A stretch of 64,000 nt of DNA from Candidatus Methylaffinis lahnbergensis (GCA_002890675.1 PEFW01000003.1:45668-109667); one strand, 5' to 3'. Positions 30,309-41,290 are shown, numbered from the stretch's first letter. Made by a program: numbers and translations. The notes: generated by a model not told the origin, from the sequence alone.

Positions 30309-31862
30309 TCAACTCCTCGCCTTTTCGCGCCGGCGTTCCACGGAAGAAGGAATTTTCAGGGTTTCGCGGTATTTGGCGACCGTGCGCCTGGCGATGTCGA
30401 TATTGGCCTCCTTCAACCTGACGACGATTGCGTCGTCGGACAGTATTTGCGAAGGACTTTCCTGGCCGATCATCTGCCTGATCCGAGACCGCACCGATTC
30501 GGCCGAATGCGCTGCGCCGCCGTCGTGTGCGGCGATCGAGGCCGTGAAAAAATATTTGAGTTCGAAGAGACCGCGCGGCGTCGCCATATATTTGTTGGAG
30601 GTTACCCTGGAGACAGTGGATTCATGCACGCCAACCGCTTCCGCGATCGTCTTGAGATCGAGCGGGCGCAAACATTCGATGCCGTGCGTCAAAAATCTTT
30701 CTTGCTGGCGCACGATTTCGCTGGAAACTTTCAGAATCGTGCGCGCCCTTTGTTCGAGACTCTTTGTCAGCCAATTGGCCGTTTGGCGGCAAGTCGAGAT
30801 AAAATTCCGGTCCGCCTCCTTCCCCTTGCCGACCCGAGTCGTATAACTGTGATTGACCAGAATGCGCGGAAGAACGTCCGTGTTGAGTTCGACGTGCCAC
30901 GCGCCGCCGGGCAGCGGCCGCACGATGACATCGGGAAGGACGGGCGCGATCGACCCGCCGCCGAAGACACGCCCGGGCTTGGGATCGAGCCGCCTGATCT
31001 CGCCCAGCATGTCGAGAATGTCCTCTTCGTCGACTTTGCAAATCTTGCGCAGCGCCGCGAAATTGCGTTTCGCGAGCAGGTCCAGATGGCCGACGAGCGC
31101 TTGCATGGCCGGGTCGAACCGGTCGCGCTCACGCAATTGGATGGCGAGGCATTCGGCGAGATCGCGGGCGCCGACGCCGGAAGGATCGAACCCTTGGATG
31201 AGGCGGAGGATGCGCTCGGCCTGTTCCCGCGGTGCATGGAGACGCGCGGCGATCTCGTCGAGCGATCCAGTGAAATAGCCGTTCTCGTCGATCGAGTCGA
31301 TCAAGACCTGACCCGTCAGCCGGTCCGCCGAGCCGGCCGTGGCGAGCCCCAATTGCATTTCCAGATGATCCTTGAGATTGGCTGGTGCCGCGAGATAGGC
31401 TTCGAGGTTTGCCGCCGCGCCGTCGCCGGTCCCCCCCGGTGGCCCGGCCCACGAAGTCGCCGAGAGACCCAAGCCTCCCGCCCCCAAACTGTATTCGCCC
31501 GCAGCCGGGGACCGGCCGTCGTCGAAACTGTTCGCCAATTCGGTGCCGAGGCTTGCCTCGAGGGCCTCGCGGTCCGCGGTCAACGACGCCGAGCTCCAGT
31601 CGGTCTCGCTTGCCTCGCTGAAATCCTCGCCCGGCGAAATCCCGGCGGGATCGATCCCGCTATCGAGGCCCGCGCCGTCGAGTCCGGGCGGCTCAGGGCT
31701 GTCCTCGGCCCGTTCGAGCAAGGGGTTGCGCTCGAGTTCCTCCTCGATGAACGCGGTCAAATCGAGGTTGGAAAATTGCAAGAGCTTGATGGCTTGTAAA
31801 AGTTGCGGCGTCATCACCAGCGACTGGCTCTGACGCATGACGAGCTTGGTGGTAAGAGCCAT
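30309..31862 (-). CDS. rpoN: RNA polymerase sigma-54 factor
   Basis: N-terminal QSQSLVMTPQLLQAIKLLQFSNLDL; RpoN box-like RRTVAKYRETLKIPSS. Confidence 0.97.
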   Translation of the reverse strand: MALTTKLVMRQSQSLVMTPQLLQAIKLLQFSNLDLTAFIEEELERNPLLERAEDSPEPPGLDGAGLDSGIDPAGISPGEDFSEASETDWSSASLTADREALEASLGTELANSFDDGRSPAAGEYSLGAGGLGLSATSWAGPPGGTGDGAAANLEAYLAAPANLKDHLEMQLGLATAGSADRLTGQVLIDSIDENGYFTGSLDEIAARLHAPREQAERILRLIQGFDPSGVGARDLAECLAIQLRERDRFDPAMQALVGHLDLLAKRNFAALRKICKVDEEDILDMLGEIRRLDPKPGRVFGGGSIAPVLPDVIVRPLPGGAWHVELNTDVLPRILVNHSYTTRVGKGKEADRNFISTCRQTANWLTKSLEQRARTILKVSSEIVRQQERFLTHGIECLRPLDLKTIAEAVGVHESTVSRVTSNKYMATPRGLFELKYFFTASIAAHDGGAAHSAESVRSRIRQMIGQESPSQILSDDAIVVRLKEANIDIARRTVAKYRETLKIPSSVERRREKARS

Positions 31863-32051
31863 GACCCAGGGAAACCCTCAAACTACCGCCGCCAGATCGT
31901 CATAGGCGCGACGGCCCCGACGCCGGCCCGCTTCTTGCTTACAGTTTGTGGGTATAGCACGAAAAATGCTTGCGTCCACAACCGCCGCCTTTTTTGGCGA
32001 TCTGAGGACTTGCAAGAAAATGGATTTTTTGGACGGCCTTGAACAGCGCCG

Positions 32052-32837
32052 TCAGAGCCGGAATTCCTCGCCAAGATAGAAGCGGCGGACATTGGGGTCT
32101 TCGACAATCTTGGCCGGAATCCCCTCGATCAAGACACGGCCGGCATGAACGATGTAGGCGCGGTCGATCAACCCCAAGGTTTCGCGGACATTGTGATCGG
32201 TGACGAGAACGCCAATGCCGCGCCGTTTCAGGTGCTGCACCAGGCGCTGAATATCGCCGACGGCGATGGGATCGATCCCGGCAAACGGTTCGTCGAGAAG
32301 CATGAAGGACGGGCGGCCGGCCAAGGCGCGCGCGATTTCGCAACGCCGCCGCTCGCCGCCGGAGAGCGCGATCGAAGGCGTCTTGCGCAAGGTTTTGAGG
32401 TCGAACTCGTCGAGCAAGCCTTCGAGTTCGCCAGCGCGCTTAAGCTTGTCGGGTTCGACGATTTCAAGGACCGCCCGGATATTGTCCTCGACGTTGAGAC
32501 CGCGGAAAATCGAGGCTTCCTGCGGCAGATAGCCAATGCCGAGGCGCGCGCGCCGGTACATTGGCAGGCGCGTCACATCGTGCCCGTCGAGTTCGATGAG
32601 GCCGGCGTCCGGCCGTATTAGCCCGGTAATCATGTAAAAAAGCGTGGTCTTCCCGGCGCCGTTCGGACCGAGGAGGCCAACCACCTCGCCGCGCCGCACC
32701 GTCATGCTCACATCCTCGACGACGCGGCGGGCCTTGTAGGATTTGCGCAAATGATGAACCGCCAGCATCCCTTGCGCGCTCGTTTCCCTCTCGGTTCCGT
32801 CCACCACCTCCCGACGCGTTTCGCTGGCAAGATCCAT
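32052..32837 (-). CDS. lptB: LPS export ABC transporter ATP-binding protein
   Basis: GLLGPNGAGKTTLFYMITGLI, LSGGERRRCEIARALA, FMLLDEPFAGIDPIAV; start uncertain. Confidence 0.95.
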   Translation of the reverse strand: MDLASETRREVVDGTERETSAQGMLAVHHLRKSYKARRVVEDVSMTVRRGEVVGLLGPNGAGKTTLFYMITGLIRPDAGLIELDGHDVTRLPMYRRARLGIGYLPQEASIFRGLNVEDNIRAVLEIVEPDKLKRAGELEGLLDEFDLKTLRKTPSIALSGGERRRCEIARALAGRPSFMLLDEPFAGIDPIAVGDIQRLVQHLKRRGIGVLVTDHNVRETLGLIDRAYIVHAGRVLIEGIPAKIVEDPNVRRFYLGEEFRL

Positions 32838-33256
32838 GCAGACCGGCGTTAGGTGCGACCCGCCGCCGTGTTCCGCAACATCGGGATCCTCGGCGATTAT
32901 CCAAGCGCCATCGCCCGTGCGAATCGGCGGCGTTGCGCGAGACCGGAAGACGCCGCGCAGCCGGGCGAAAGCGGCGATAGGAAAAAGGGCCGGTCGCGGG
33001 CGAAATTTAAGAAAAATCCTTCGAAATTCCAACCTGTTAGAGCCCCGCCGCGTCTCCATCGAAGCATACTTTCCAGCAAAGCAAAACGGGGCGCGGACCG
33101 CGCGGCGCAAGGGTGAGGCGAACCAAGCGCTATGGCAAACTTCGGAACGCGGGAAGTGTCGTCGCCCCCCGCCCGCGCAAGCAAACCCCGCTCGCTGGCA
33201 TAGGTGTCGCGACGCTGACCAGCGAGAATGTTGCCGGCCCCAGCGAAAGTCGCGCG

Positions 33257-33862
33257 TCAGGGGGTACTTGCCGCGTGATCAGGCTTCGTGGCGCCATCCG
33301 GTCTCGCCGGTCTTGGCTCTTTCGCGTCTCCGGTCCCGCCGCTCGGCAGAAACATGCTCCTGACCCGGCCGGTTACCGCCGCCTGTTTGGTATTCATATC
33401 ATAGATCAATTTATCGCCTTTGGTTACATTCGGTCCCTGGGTTAATGTCACGTTGCCGATGAGATAGACTTTGTTTTCTGATTTTTCATAGATGCCGCTG
33501 TCGCCGGTCCCAATCTGGTCCTTGGAAACAATGGTCACCGGTCCCGCCGCTTCCATGCGGCGAATCTGGCTCGACGACGATGGAATTCCGGTCGGTGCCG
33601 CGGCATCCTTCGGCGTCAGGAAAATGACGAGCTTACCGGCCTCGAGCTTGCTTTCCCCTTGCGTCGCAACGACGTTGCCGGTGTAGACAAGCTTTTGTTC
33701 CTTATCGAAATAATCCAGTTTGGCGGCGTCGATATTGACGGGATCCTTGGAATTGCCGCCCGGCAGAATTGCGTCGGAACGTGGCTTTTCCGCATACGCC
33801 GGAAAGACCGCCGAAGCCATCAAAAGCAAAGTGACAACGGCCAGACCCAAGCGCCCGGTCAT
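33257..33862 (-). CDS. lptA: LptA/OstA family LPS transport periplasmic protein
   Basis: PVNIDAAKLDYFDKEQKLVYTGNVVATQGESKLEA; position next to lptB. Confidence 0.88.
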   Translation of the reverse strand: MTGRLGLAVVTLLLMASAVFPAYAEKPRSDAILPGGNSKDPVNIDAAKLDYFDKEQKLVYTGNVVATQGESKLEAGKLVIFLTPKDAAAPTGIPSSSSQIRRMEAAGPVTIVSKDQIGTGDSGIYEKSENKVYLIGNVTLTQGPNVTKGDKLIYDMNTKQAAVTGRVRSMFLPSGGTGDAKEPRPARPDGATKPDHAASTP

Positions 33863-34695
33863 TTCCCGCTGTCCATCAAGGCGCCGGCGGTTTCGGGCTC
33901 CCCGGCTCCGGTGTCGATCATCGAGTTCACCTCGCCGCCGAACGAGACTTTGTGGCCATTGTCGCTGACGTCCAATTGCTTCGCCGCGATCGTCCCGCCG
34001 TCGAGAATGACCGTGACCGGCTCCTCGGAGACGAGGCCGCCGGTGTTGAAATCGATCCGCGCGGTATTCAACCAAATGTCGTAACCCGCACTATTTATGA
34101 TTCGAATGTCGCCTTCCAACGTCATTTTGTCGTGCAAGCTGTCGTAGATGCCCCGAGCGGCGCTCACCCGTATTGTCGAGGCGTCCGGTGTCCCGATCTT
34201 AGATTCGATGCCGAGGAGTTCGATGATGTGCGGGGCCATGATGTCCTGAATTCCGGAACGCGCCTTGATCTCAAAAGGGCGGCCGTCCGTCTGAACGCCG
34301 GAGATTTTCGGAAAATCCAGGGTGATTTTCGTGCCGTCAAGCGCAGCCCGGCCGACGGAAATGTCGCCCGGCAGGTGCCTTAAGGGGTTCAATAGAGCCA
34401 CCGCGGCGATGAGCGCGATCGCGAGAAGCGAACCGGCGATCGCGGCGCGGCGAAACAACCGCACCCGCGCCGAATGACGGTGTGCCGCCTTGAAGCCGCC
34501 GCGCCATAGCGCCGGCGTCACGTCGAAACGGAACGCGCCCGAGTCCGCCTGGCCATCGTCCACCCTGCCGATATCGGCCATTGCGACGTCCGGCCAGGCG
34601 AGCTTGGCGTTCGTCGGGTTTTCCAGTCCTGCGCGGCTATCGGCGCTGCTCAAGGCGCCCGCTGGCGCACCCGTGCCGCCTGACGATTTCTTCAT
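33859..34695 (-). CDS. lptC: LPS export periplasmic protein LptC
   Basis: Single TM, IKARSGIQDI...GIESKIGTPDASTIRVSAARGIYDSLHDKMTLEGDIRIINSAGY; overlaps lptA. Confidence 0.85.
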   Translation of the reverse strand: MKKSSGGTGAPAGALSSADSRAGLENPTNAKLAWPDVAMADIGRVDDGQADSGAFRFDVTPALWRGGFKAAHRHSARVRLFRRAAIAGSLLAIALIAAVALLNPLRHLPGDISVGRAALDGTKITLDFPKISGVQTDGRPFEIKARSGIQDIMAPHIIELLGIESKIGTPDASTIRVSAARGIYDSLHDKMTLEGDIRIINSAGYDIWLNTARIDFNTGGLVSEEPVTVILDGGTIAAKQLDVSDNGHKVSFGGEVNSMIDTGAGEPETAGALMDSGK

Positions 34696-34934
34696 GCGCA
34701 GAGCTTCGTTCCGAGACAAGGAGACCCAAGCTCCAGGTTGCGCGAAATTCCTCAAACCACGATCGAACATGCCCACGGCTTTAGAAATCCTAAAAATTCG
34801 TCAATAACCCAGCAGGGTTACCTTGGCCTGGCTTTGGTCCGGTCGGGCAACCACTGCCATGGCGGGCGCAAGCGTGTGCCCAGGTTGCTCACACAGCAAG
34901 CAACCAAGACGAAATCAAGGCAGGCCGGGCGCGC

Positions 34935-35549
34935 CTATTGATGTGAAAATAAATCCGCATCGGCCCAGCCCATCAGGTCGAGACGCGCCCGCGTGGGCAC
35001 AAAATCGAAACAGGCGGTGGCGATCTCTAAGCGGTTCTCGCGCTTGAGCATCGCGTCGAGGCGGATGCGCAAGGCATGCAAATAGAGGACGTCGGACGCC
35101 GCATAGGAAAGCTGCGCCTCCGAGAGCGTCGAGTCGCCCCAATCGGTGGATTGCTGCTGCTTGGACAGTTCAACCCCAAGAAGTTCGCGCGCAAGATCCT
35201 TCAAGCCGTGCCGGTCGGTATAGGTCCGGGCGAGCTTGGAAGCGATCTTTGTACAATAGATGGGCGCCGCCATGACCCCGAAGGTCTTGAACAAAACCGC
35301 GACATCGAAACGGGCGAAATGAAAAAGTTTTGTGACTTTTGGGTCGTCAAGGAGCCGCTCGATGTTGTTCGCCTGCGCCTGGCCGGGCGCAATTTGAACG
35401 ACATCGGCGGACCCGTCGCCGCGCGACAATTGGACGACGCAGAGCCGGTCCCGGTGCGGAACCAACCCTAAGGTTTCGGTGTCGATCGCGACGCAATCGC
35501 CAAAATCGGCATCGTCCGGCAGATCGCCCTGGTGGAAGTGGATGCTCAT
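34935..35549 (-). CDS. rnd: Ribonuclease D (short form)
   Basis: VAIDTETLGLVPHRDRLCVVQLS, DWGDSTLSEAQLSYAASDVLYLHALR. Confidence 0.88.
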   Translation of the reverse strand: MSIHFHQGDLPDDADFGDCVAIDTETLGLVPHRDRLCVVQLSRGDGSADVVQIAPGQAQANNIERLLDDPKVTKLFHFARFDVAVLFKTFGVMAAPIYCTKIASKLARTYTDRHGLKDLARELLGVELSKQQQSTDWGDSTLSEAQLSYAASDVLYLHALRIRLDAMLKRENRLEIATACFDFVPTRARLDLMGWADADLFSHQ

Positions 35550-35784
35550 CGCACTCTACCGCCTCCAGCTTTTCCGGGAATTGGGAAAAAAGGGCCGCCG
35601 ACAATCCATCGCGCGCGCCTAACATCCCCGGCGGAACTTAGCAAGCACCAAGGGGGCCCCGAATTTTTGTGCGTATGTCTTCAACTTTGCCCGCGGGCCG
35701 GCTGAGTTTTGGGTTTGCAATCGTGCCGCCGAAAGCTCATTTTGGCGCTAGCGCCATACCGGCGCCGCCCGGAAGGAGGCTCTC

Positions 35785-35963
35785 ATGCGCAACATAGCAT
35801 TCATTGCTTCGCTGATTTGCTGCCTGGTGTTACCCGACATGGTGTCTGCAATGCCGGTCGCCCAGGCGCTACGGTCGCGAAGGCCGCCAGCGCGCACATC
35901 GTGCCCACGGCTCAAGGATGTGGTCACCACAGACATCGCGGGTCCGACGGCAACTGCCAGTAA
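35785..35963 (+). pseudogene. Small secreted GCG...HRG-type protein, apparently frameshifted
   Basis: Frame 35785: MRNIAFIASLICCLVLPDMVSAMPVA; other frame: GATVAKAASAHIVPTAQGCGHHRHRGSDGNCQ*. Confidence 0.55.
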
Positions 35964-36230
35964 AACCGCTACTAACTCAAACGGGGATCCATCGGCTGGC
36001 ACCGATGGATCCCCGGCTTCGCTCGCAGTGTGACGTGCCGACTTTCTCCCGGGCCCGCCACGCGAAAGCGCGCGGCAGGTTCGCGCCAAATCGGAGAATA
36101 GTTCGTGTCCCAGATTTGGCCGCTTGCGCTGACCCCCACGCTTTAGCCCTTTGTCTCGCAATACCTGTCGCGCAACATGGCTCGCCTTGCTAAGAGAGGC
36201 GAACTTCGTTGAGCTTTCCGGGGCAGATCT

Positions 36231-37349
36231 TTGTCTTTTGCCGATCCGCGCGCCGAACGCATCATTGCCCATCTCACCTCTGCCGGATACGCGCGCTGCG
36301 AACCGCCGATCCTGCAACCGGCTTCGATCTTTTTCGATTCCGGCGAGGAGTTGCGCGGCCAGCTCTATCTCACAAGCGATCTTTCCGGCGCCGACTATTG
36401 CCTGCGTCCGGAATATACGATTCCTGTCCTGGCCGCCTATCTCGCCACGGAGCGTGCTGGCGAGAGCGCACGCTTCTCCTATTGCGGGCCTGTTTTCCGT
36501 TTTCTCCCAGGCCGCCAAAACGAATTCACGCAAGCCGGAATTGAGAGTTTTGGCCGGCCTGACCGGGAGGCCGCGGACGCGGAAATCCTCGCCCTCGCGC
36601 TCGAAGCGGCAAGCGTCGCCAAACAACCCCAGGCTGCCCCTTCGCGCCTCATCGTGCGGATCGGCGACGCCTTGCTGTTTTCCCGGCTTCTGGAAGCGCT
36701 AGAACTTCCGCCCCAATGGCGTCGCCGCATCGCTCGTGGCCATTCTCAAGGCAAATCTCTCGACGCGATCCTGAGTCCAGGCTTCCACGGCGCCGATCAT
36801 TCCGGCGTCCTCGGCATTCTCGAAGGCGCCGATAAGCAGGGCGCGCGCGCATTTGTCGAAAACCTCCTCTCCATCGCGGGCATAGCCCCGGCCAGCGGCC
36901 GCAGCCCGGGAGAGATCGCCGATCGTTTCCTTGAACAAGCGGCACTCAAGACGGGCGCGGGATTTTCCGCGGAAAAGCGCGCGGTCATCGAGCAATTCTT
37001 GAGCGTGGAGGGCGACCCTGATAACGCTTCCTCGCAATTGCGCGCGCTTGCCGCCGGCGCGAACCTCGATCTTTCCGCCGTCCTCGACAGTTTCGACAAA
37101 CGGCTTGGCTTTATCGTCATGCAGGGGCTCGATGCCACAAGACTCCATTTTGCCGCGCGCTTTACTGGCAATCTCGACTATTACACAGGTTTTGTTTTCG
37201 AGGCGCATGAGCACGGCGCGGGAGAGCCTGCCATAGGCGGCGGGCGCTACGACCAGCTTCCGCGAACGCTTGGTGCGAAACAGCCGATTCCCGCCATCGG
37301 CGCGGCGATCTGGATCGGCCGCCTGAGCGTGGAACGGGGGGCGCCATGA
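36231..37349 (+). CDS. hisZ: ATP phosphoribosyltransferase regulatory subunit
   Basis: HisRS-like: [23 protein letters not shown]-type region, [13 protein letters not shown]; overlaps hisG by 4 nt. Confidence 0.9.
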   Translation: MSFADPRAERIIAHLTSAGYARCEPPILQPASIFFDSGEELRGQLYLTSDLSGADYCLRPEYTIPVLAAYLATERAGESARFSYCGPVFRFLPGRQNEFTQAGIESFGRPDREAADAEILALALEAASVAKQPQAAPSRLIVRIGDALLFSRLLEALELPPQWRRRIARGHSQGKSLDAILSPGFHGADHSGVLGILEGADKQGARAFVENLLSIAGIAPASGRSPGEIADRFLEQAALKTGAGFSAEKRAVIEQFLSVEGDPDNASSQLRALAAGANLDLSAVLDSFDKRLGFIVMQGLDATRLHFAARFTGNLDYYTGFVFEAHEHGAGEPAIGGGRYDQLPRTLGAKQPIPAIGAAIWIGRLSVERGAP

Positions 37350-38332
37350 GTTTACGTGGCGCCAAAAAACCTCTCGTGCTCGCGGTTCCCTCGAAAGGGC
37401 GGCTGCAGGAAAACGCCGCGGCTTTTTTCGCCCGCGCGGGGCTCGAATTCGCGCACGGCGCGCGCGACTATCGAGGAACCTTGGCCGGCATGGATAATAT
37501 CGAGATCGCGTTTCTTACCGCCGCCGACATTGTCGCGCAATTGGCCGCCGGCCAGGTGCATCTCGGCGTCACCGGCGAGGATCTCATTCGCGAAGGCATT
37601 GCCGATGCCGAAGCGAAAGTCGAGCTTTTGGCGCCGCTCGGCTTCGGCCACGCCGATGTGGTGGTTGCCGTTCCCCGCGCGTGGATCGACGTGAAGACCA
37701 TGGCGGACATCGAGGATGTCGCGGCGGCCTTCCGAGCGCGGCGCAGCGAGCGGATGCGCGTCGCGACCAAATATGTCCAACTGACCCGGCGCTTTTTCGC
37801 CGAGCGGCATGTCGCCGATTACCGCATTGTCGAGAGCCTTGGTGCGACCGAGGGCGCGCCGGCGGCGGGCAAGGCCGAGCTGATCGTCGATATCACGACG
37901 ACCGGCGCGACGCTTCTCGCCAATGCACTTAAAATTCTCGACGACGGCACGATTTTGCGCTCGCAGGCCAATCTCGTTGCGTCGGTTGCCGCCGATTGGA
38001 GTGCTGGCCCGCGCGAAACCGCCCGCATCATTCTCTCGCGCATCGCGGCGGAAGAGGAGGCGCGCACCACGCGCGAGGTCTCGGCCGTGCTGTCGCGATG
38101 GGAGGATTCTCTGTTCGCGAATGCGAAGACGGCGTTTTCTGCCCGCGCGCGCTTCCATGCGGCCGATGGACGCCTGACCTTGAATTGCCCGAAAGACGAA
38201 ACCGCGCCGCTCGCCGATTGGCTGATCGCGCAAGGCGCGACCCATGTTTGCGTGGCGGCGCAGGACTATGTGTTTTCGGCGGATAACCCGCTGTACCAGA
38301 AGCTAATCGCAAGGCTGTCGCCCACGTCCTGA
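37346..38332 (+). CDS. hisG: ATP phosphoribosyltransferase
   Basis: [48 protein letters not shown]. Confidence 0.95.
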   Translation: MSLRGAKKPLVLAVPSKGRLQENAAAFFARAGLEFAHGARDYRGTLAGMDNIEIAFLTAADIVAQLAAGQVHLGVTGEDLIREGIADAEAKVELLAPLGFGHADVVVAVPRAWIDVKTMADIEDVAAAFRARRSERMRVATKYVQLTRRFFAERHVADYRIVESLGATEGAPAAGKAELIVDITTTGATLLANALKILDDGTILRSQANLVASVAADWSAGPRETARIILSRIAAEEEARTTREVSAVLSRWEDSLFANAKTAFSARARFHAADGRLTLNCPKDETAPLADWLIAQGATHVCVAAQDYVFSADNPLYQKLIARLSPTS

Positions 38333-38546
38333 GGCGCCGGGGTAGGCAATGGGCGTTAGGGTCTGGCTCCGGCGAAATTCGCACGAGCATGACGCCGCCG
38401 CGCCATCGCCAATTCCCGCCATCTGAACCTCGAGAAAAGGGAAACCCATCCAAAGGTGGCCGGGCTGAGCCGATAGGTCGGCCGCCGTGGCGCCAACCAA
38501 CAGGTCCAGGGTTGCCATGATTCAGCCCTTGACATCAACATAAGGT

Positions 38547-38930
38547 ATGACGCTGGCCCAGTGGATCATCCTGGCGCGGCTGGAACGCCAGCCGGACTTA
38601 TCCCAGAACGAACTCGCGGCCCTCGCCGAGGTTGCTCCGATCACCGCCGCTCGCCTCGTCGACCGCCTTGCGGAGCTTGGCCTTGTCAAGCGCTGCGCCG
38701 ATCCCGAGGATCGGCGTATCTGGCGTCTGCGGATCACGCCGGAGGCAGCACCGATCCTGCGGAAGATCGAGCTATTCCGGGTTGAGTTGCACGAGCTCAT
38801 GACCATGGAGATTGATCCTTGGTTTTTGGACGCCATGGTCATCGGCCTGCACCAGATGAAGGAGAGCCTGGGCAGTAGCCGACGGCTTGCCAAAGCGTCA
38901 CGTGAGGAGCGTCCGAATATCAAAGCATAG
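38547..38930 (+). CDS. MarR family regulator, apparently N-terminally short
   Basis: MTLAQWIILARLERQPDLSQNELAALAEVAPITAARLVDRLAELGLVKRCADPEDRRIWRLRITPEA. Confidence 0.8.
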   Translation: MTLAQWIILARLERQPDLSQNELAALAEVAPITAARLVDRLAELGLVKRCADPEDRRIWRLRITPEAAPILRKIELFRVELHELMTMEIDPWFLDAMVIGLHQMKESLGSSRRLAKASREERPNIKA

Positions 38931-39023
38931 GGCGGATTCTGCAGCCCGCGGGCCCCAATTGCAATGGCTGCCCGCTGTTTTTGAGATCGCGTTGGGCGGA
39001 CTCTTGACGCAGCTTCGATTTGC

Positions 39024-39965
39024 TCAGTCCTTGGTAAAAGGGTTCTGGAGTGAACTCTTGGCCGGCGGCGAGCCGCGGGCCGTGCGGATCATGTCGATGA
39101 GGGCGCGCAACGTGGCGGGGACCTGCCGGTGCCCGGGATAATAGAGGAACAGTCCCTCGAACGATGGCGACCAGTCTTCCAGCACGCGGACCAACTGTCC
39201 AGAGCGCAGGAACGGCTCGGCCAGAGCTTCGATTGTATATGCGATGCCCAGCCCGTCGACCGCCGCCCGAACAGCGAGATCGGGATCGTCGACCATCACT
39301 CGACCATCCACCGAAATGCGCCGCGCCCTGCGGTTCCGCTCGAACGGCCACGCGAATACGTCGCCGTCGGCCGCCCGCCGATATTGAACGCAACTGTGAC
39401 GGGCGAGATCATCGGGCGTGCGCGGCGGTCGCCGCCGCGCAAAATAAGTTGGCGCGCCAACCACGACGACCTTCATTGGCCCCATCACCCGAACGGCAAT
39501 CATGTCGGCCGGCGCCCGGTCGTGCGGTCCGATCCCGGCGTCGAATCCCTTCGCTACGATGTCAATCGGCGCCTCGCCCACCGCGAGCTCAAGGTGGACT
39601 TCCGGGTACGTCGACAAGAAGCGTCCCCAGATCGGCGCGATGACCACCGCCGCCGCCCAATGGGTCGCATAGATCCGCAGCCGCCCCAAGGGTCGCTGGC
39701 GCTCTTGGTTCAAGTCCTCGAGCGCGCCGGCGATCTCGCCGAAGGCCGGCCGCAGCCGCTCGAGCAGGCGCAAGCCGGCGTCGGACACCGATACACTGCG
39801 CGTCGTGCGGTGCAGTAAGCGCACCCCGAGACGCTCCTCCAGCTGCCGCATCGAATGGCTTAGCGCGGACGGCGTGACACCGAGCCGCGACGCCGCGGCT
39901 CGAAAGCTTAAGTGATCGGCAACAGCAATGAATGCGGTCAGATCGGCCAGGTTGCCACGGTTCAT
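39024..39965 (-). CDS. LysR family transcriptional regulator
   Basis: DLTAFIAVADHLSFRAAASRLGVTPSALSHSMRQLEERLGVRLLHRTTRSV. Confidence 0.95.
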   Translation of the reverse strand: MNRGNLADLTAFIAVADHLSFRAAASRLGVTPSALSHSMRQLEERLGVRLLHRTTRSVSVSDAGLRLLERLRPAFGEIAGALEDLNQERQRPLGRLRIYATHWAAAVVIAPIWGRFLSTYPEVHLELAVGEAPIDIVAKGFDAGIGPHDRAPADMIAVRVMGPMKVVVVGAPTYFARRRPPRTPDDLARHSCVQYRRAADGDVFAWPFERNRRARRISVDGRVMVDDPDLAVRAAVDGLGIAYTIEALAEPFLRSGQLVRVLEDWSPSFEGLFLYYPGHRQVPATLRALIDMIRTARGSPPAKSSLQNPFTKD

Positions 39966-39987
39966 TCATGAATTCCTCTCAATATCG

Positions 39988-40044
39988 AATGCAACAGATA
40001 TAGGGTTTTCATTTATGCCGCTCGTCAGTACCTTAATGCAACAG
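39988..40044. promoter_or_regulatory. Repeated AATGCAACAG motif in the LysR/emrA divergent promoter
   Basis: aatgcaacag at 39988-39997 and 40035-40044. Confidence 0.5.
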
Positions 40045-40069
40045 GGATTCAGGCATCAAAGGAGGTTCT

Positions 40070-41290
40070 ATGCCCGCCGACGCGACCATAGTTTCGCTGC
40101 GCTCCGACACGGCCGAGGCGCCGGCCGCCAGGCGCGACTGCCCACGAGAGCAGCCGGAGCGGCGTCCACGAGAGCAGCCGGGGCGGCCGATCGAGAGGTC
40201 CTCGGAGCCCGAAAAGGCGCCGCAGTCTCCACGCCGGCGCTGGGTGCGCTGGGTGTCATTTGCGCTGCTTCCGCTGGCGCTGATCGCCGGCGCCTACTGG
40301 TACGTTACCGGCGGCCGTGTGATGTCGACGGACGATGCGTATGTCGAGGCCGACAAGGTCGGCATCTCGACCGACGTCTCCGGCATCGTCACGGAGATCG
40401 CTGTCAGCAATAATCAAGAGGTCGCAGAGGGCCAAGTTTTATTCCGCATGGACGATCTCCCGTTTCGGCTCGCTCTGGAGCGCGCCGAGGCGCAGGTCGG
40501 TATCGTCCGAAACGATCTGAACGCGCTCAAGGCAAACTACGGGGACATGCAGGCGCAGATCAAGCAGGCCCAGTATGACATCGCTTATTATGATCGCGAA
40601 TTCCACCGTCAGCAGGACCTCGCGGCCAAGAACATCGCGTCGCAGCAGACCTTTGACACGGCGCGCCGCAATTTGCAGAACGCGCAGCAGAAGCTAGCCT
40701 CTCTCAATCAGCAGCTCGCCGCGATTGGAGCCAACCTCAACGGCGACCCCAGCATCCCGGTCGAGCAGCACCCGCGCTATCGCGATGCCGTGGCACAGCG
40801 GAACGAAGCCGCGCGCCAACTCGACCACACCGTCGTAAAGGCGCCATTCGCCGGCATCGTGACGAATGTGCCCTCCATCGCACCCGGCAAGTACCTTCAG
40901 GCCTCGATGACCGCTTTTTATCTCGTCGCCACGGACCATCTCTGGGTCGACTCGAACCCGAAAGAGACTGAGTTGACGTATGTTCGGTTGGGACAGCCCG
41001 TCACGGTGACGGTGGACACGTATCCGGATGTGGAATGGCATGGCAGCATTGAGAGCATCAGCCCGGCGGCAGCGCAGGAATTCTCGCTGCTGCCGGCGCA
41101 GAACACCAGCGGCAACTGGGTGAAGGTCGGGCAGCGCATCCCGATGCGCGTGCGCGTCGACACGAGCGATAAGAACCTGCCACCGTTACGCGCCGGGATG
41201 AGCGCCGAGGTCGATGTCGACACCGGTCATACGCGGGGCTTGCCACACTTCATGGCCGCGCTGTTCGGCGGCGCCCGGCGGGGGGCGTGA
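40070..41290 (+). CDS. emrA: HlyD/EmrA family membrane-fusion protein
   Basis: GRVMSTDDAYVEADKVGISTDVSGIVTEIAVSNNQEVAEGQVLF. Confidence 0.92.
   Translation: MPADATIVSLRSDTAEAPAARRDCPREQPERRPREQPGRPIERSSEPEKAPQSPRRRWVRWVSFALLPLALIAGAYWYVTGGRVMSTDDAYVEADKVGISTDVSGIVTEIAVSNNQEVAEGQVLFRMDDLPFRLALERAEAQVGIVRNDLNALKANYGDMQAQIKQAQYDIAYYDREFHRQQDLAAKNIASQQTFDTARRNLQNAQQKLASLNQQLAAIGANLNGDPSIPVEQHPRYRDAVAQRNEAARQLDHTVVKAPFAGIVTNVPSIAPGKYLQASMTAFYLVATDHLWVDSNPKETELTYVRLGQPVTVTVDTYPDVEWHGSIESISPAAAQEFSLLPAQNTSGNWVKVGQRIPMRVRVDTSDKNLPPLRAGMSAEVDVDTGHTRGLPHFMAALFGGARRGA

Noticed and set aside
30447-31799. 450-aa plus-strand ORF
   Set aside because: Antisense to rpoN; no recognisable motifs.
35748-36626. 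292-aa minus-strand ORF
   Set aside because: Overlaps hisZ 5' end and the small secreted gene on the other strand; translation looks random.
40144-40190. Short repeat cgagagcagccgg in the emrA N-terminus
   Set aside because: Low-complexity Arg/Pro/Glu-coding repeat in a cytoplasmic tail; no structural or regulatory significance evident.
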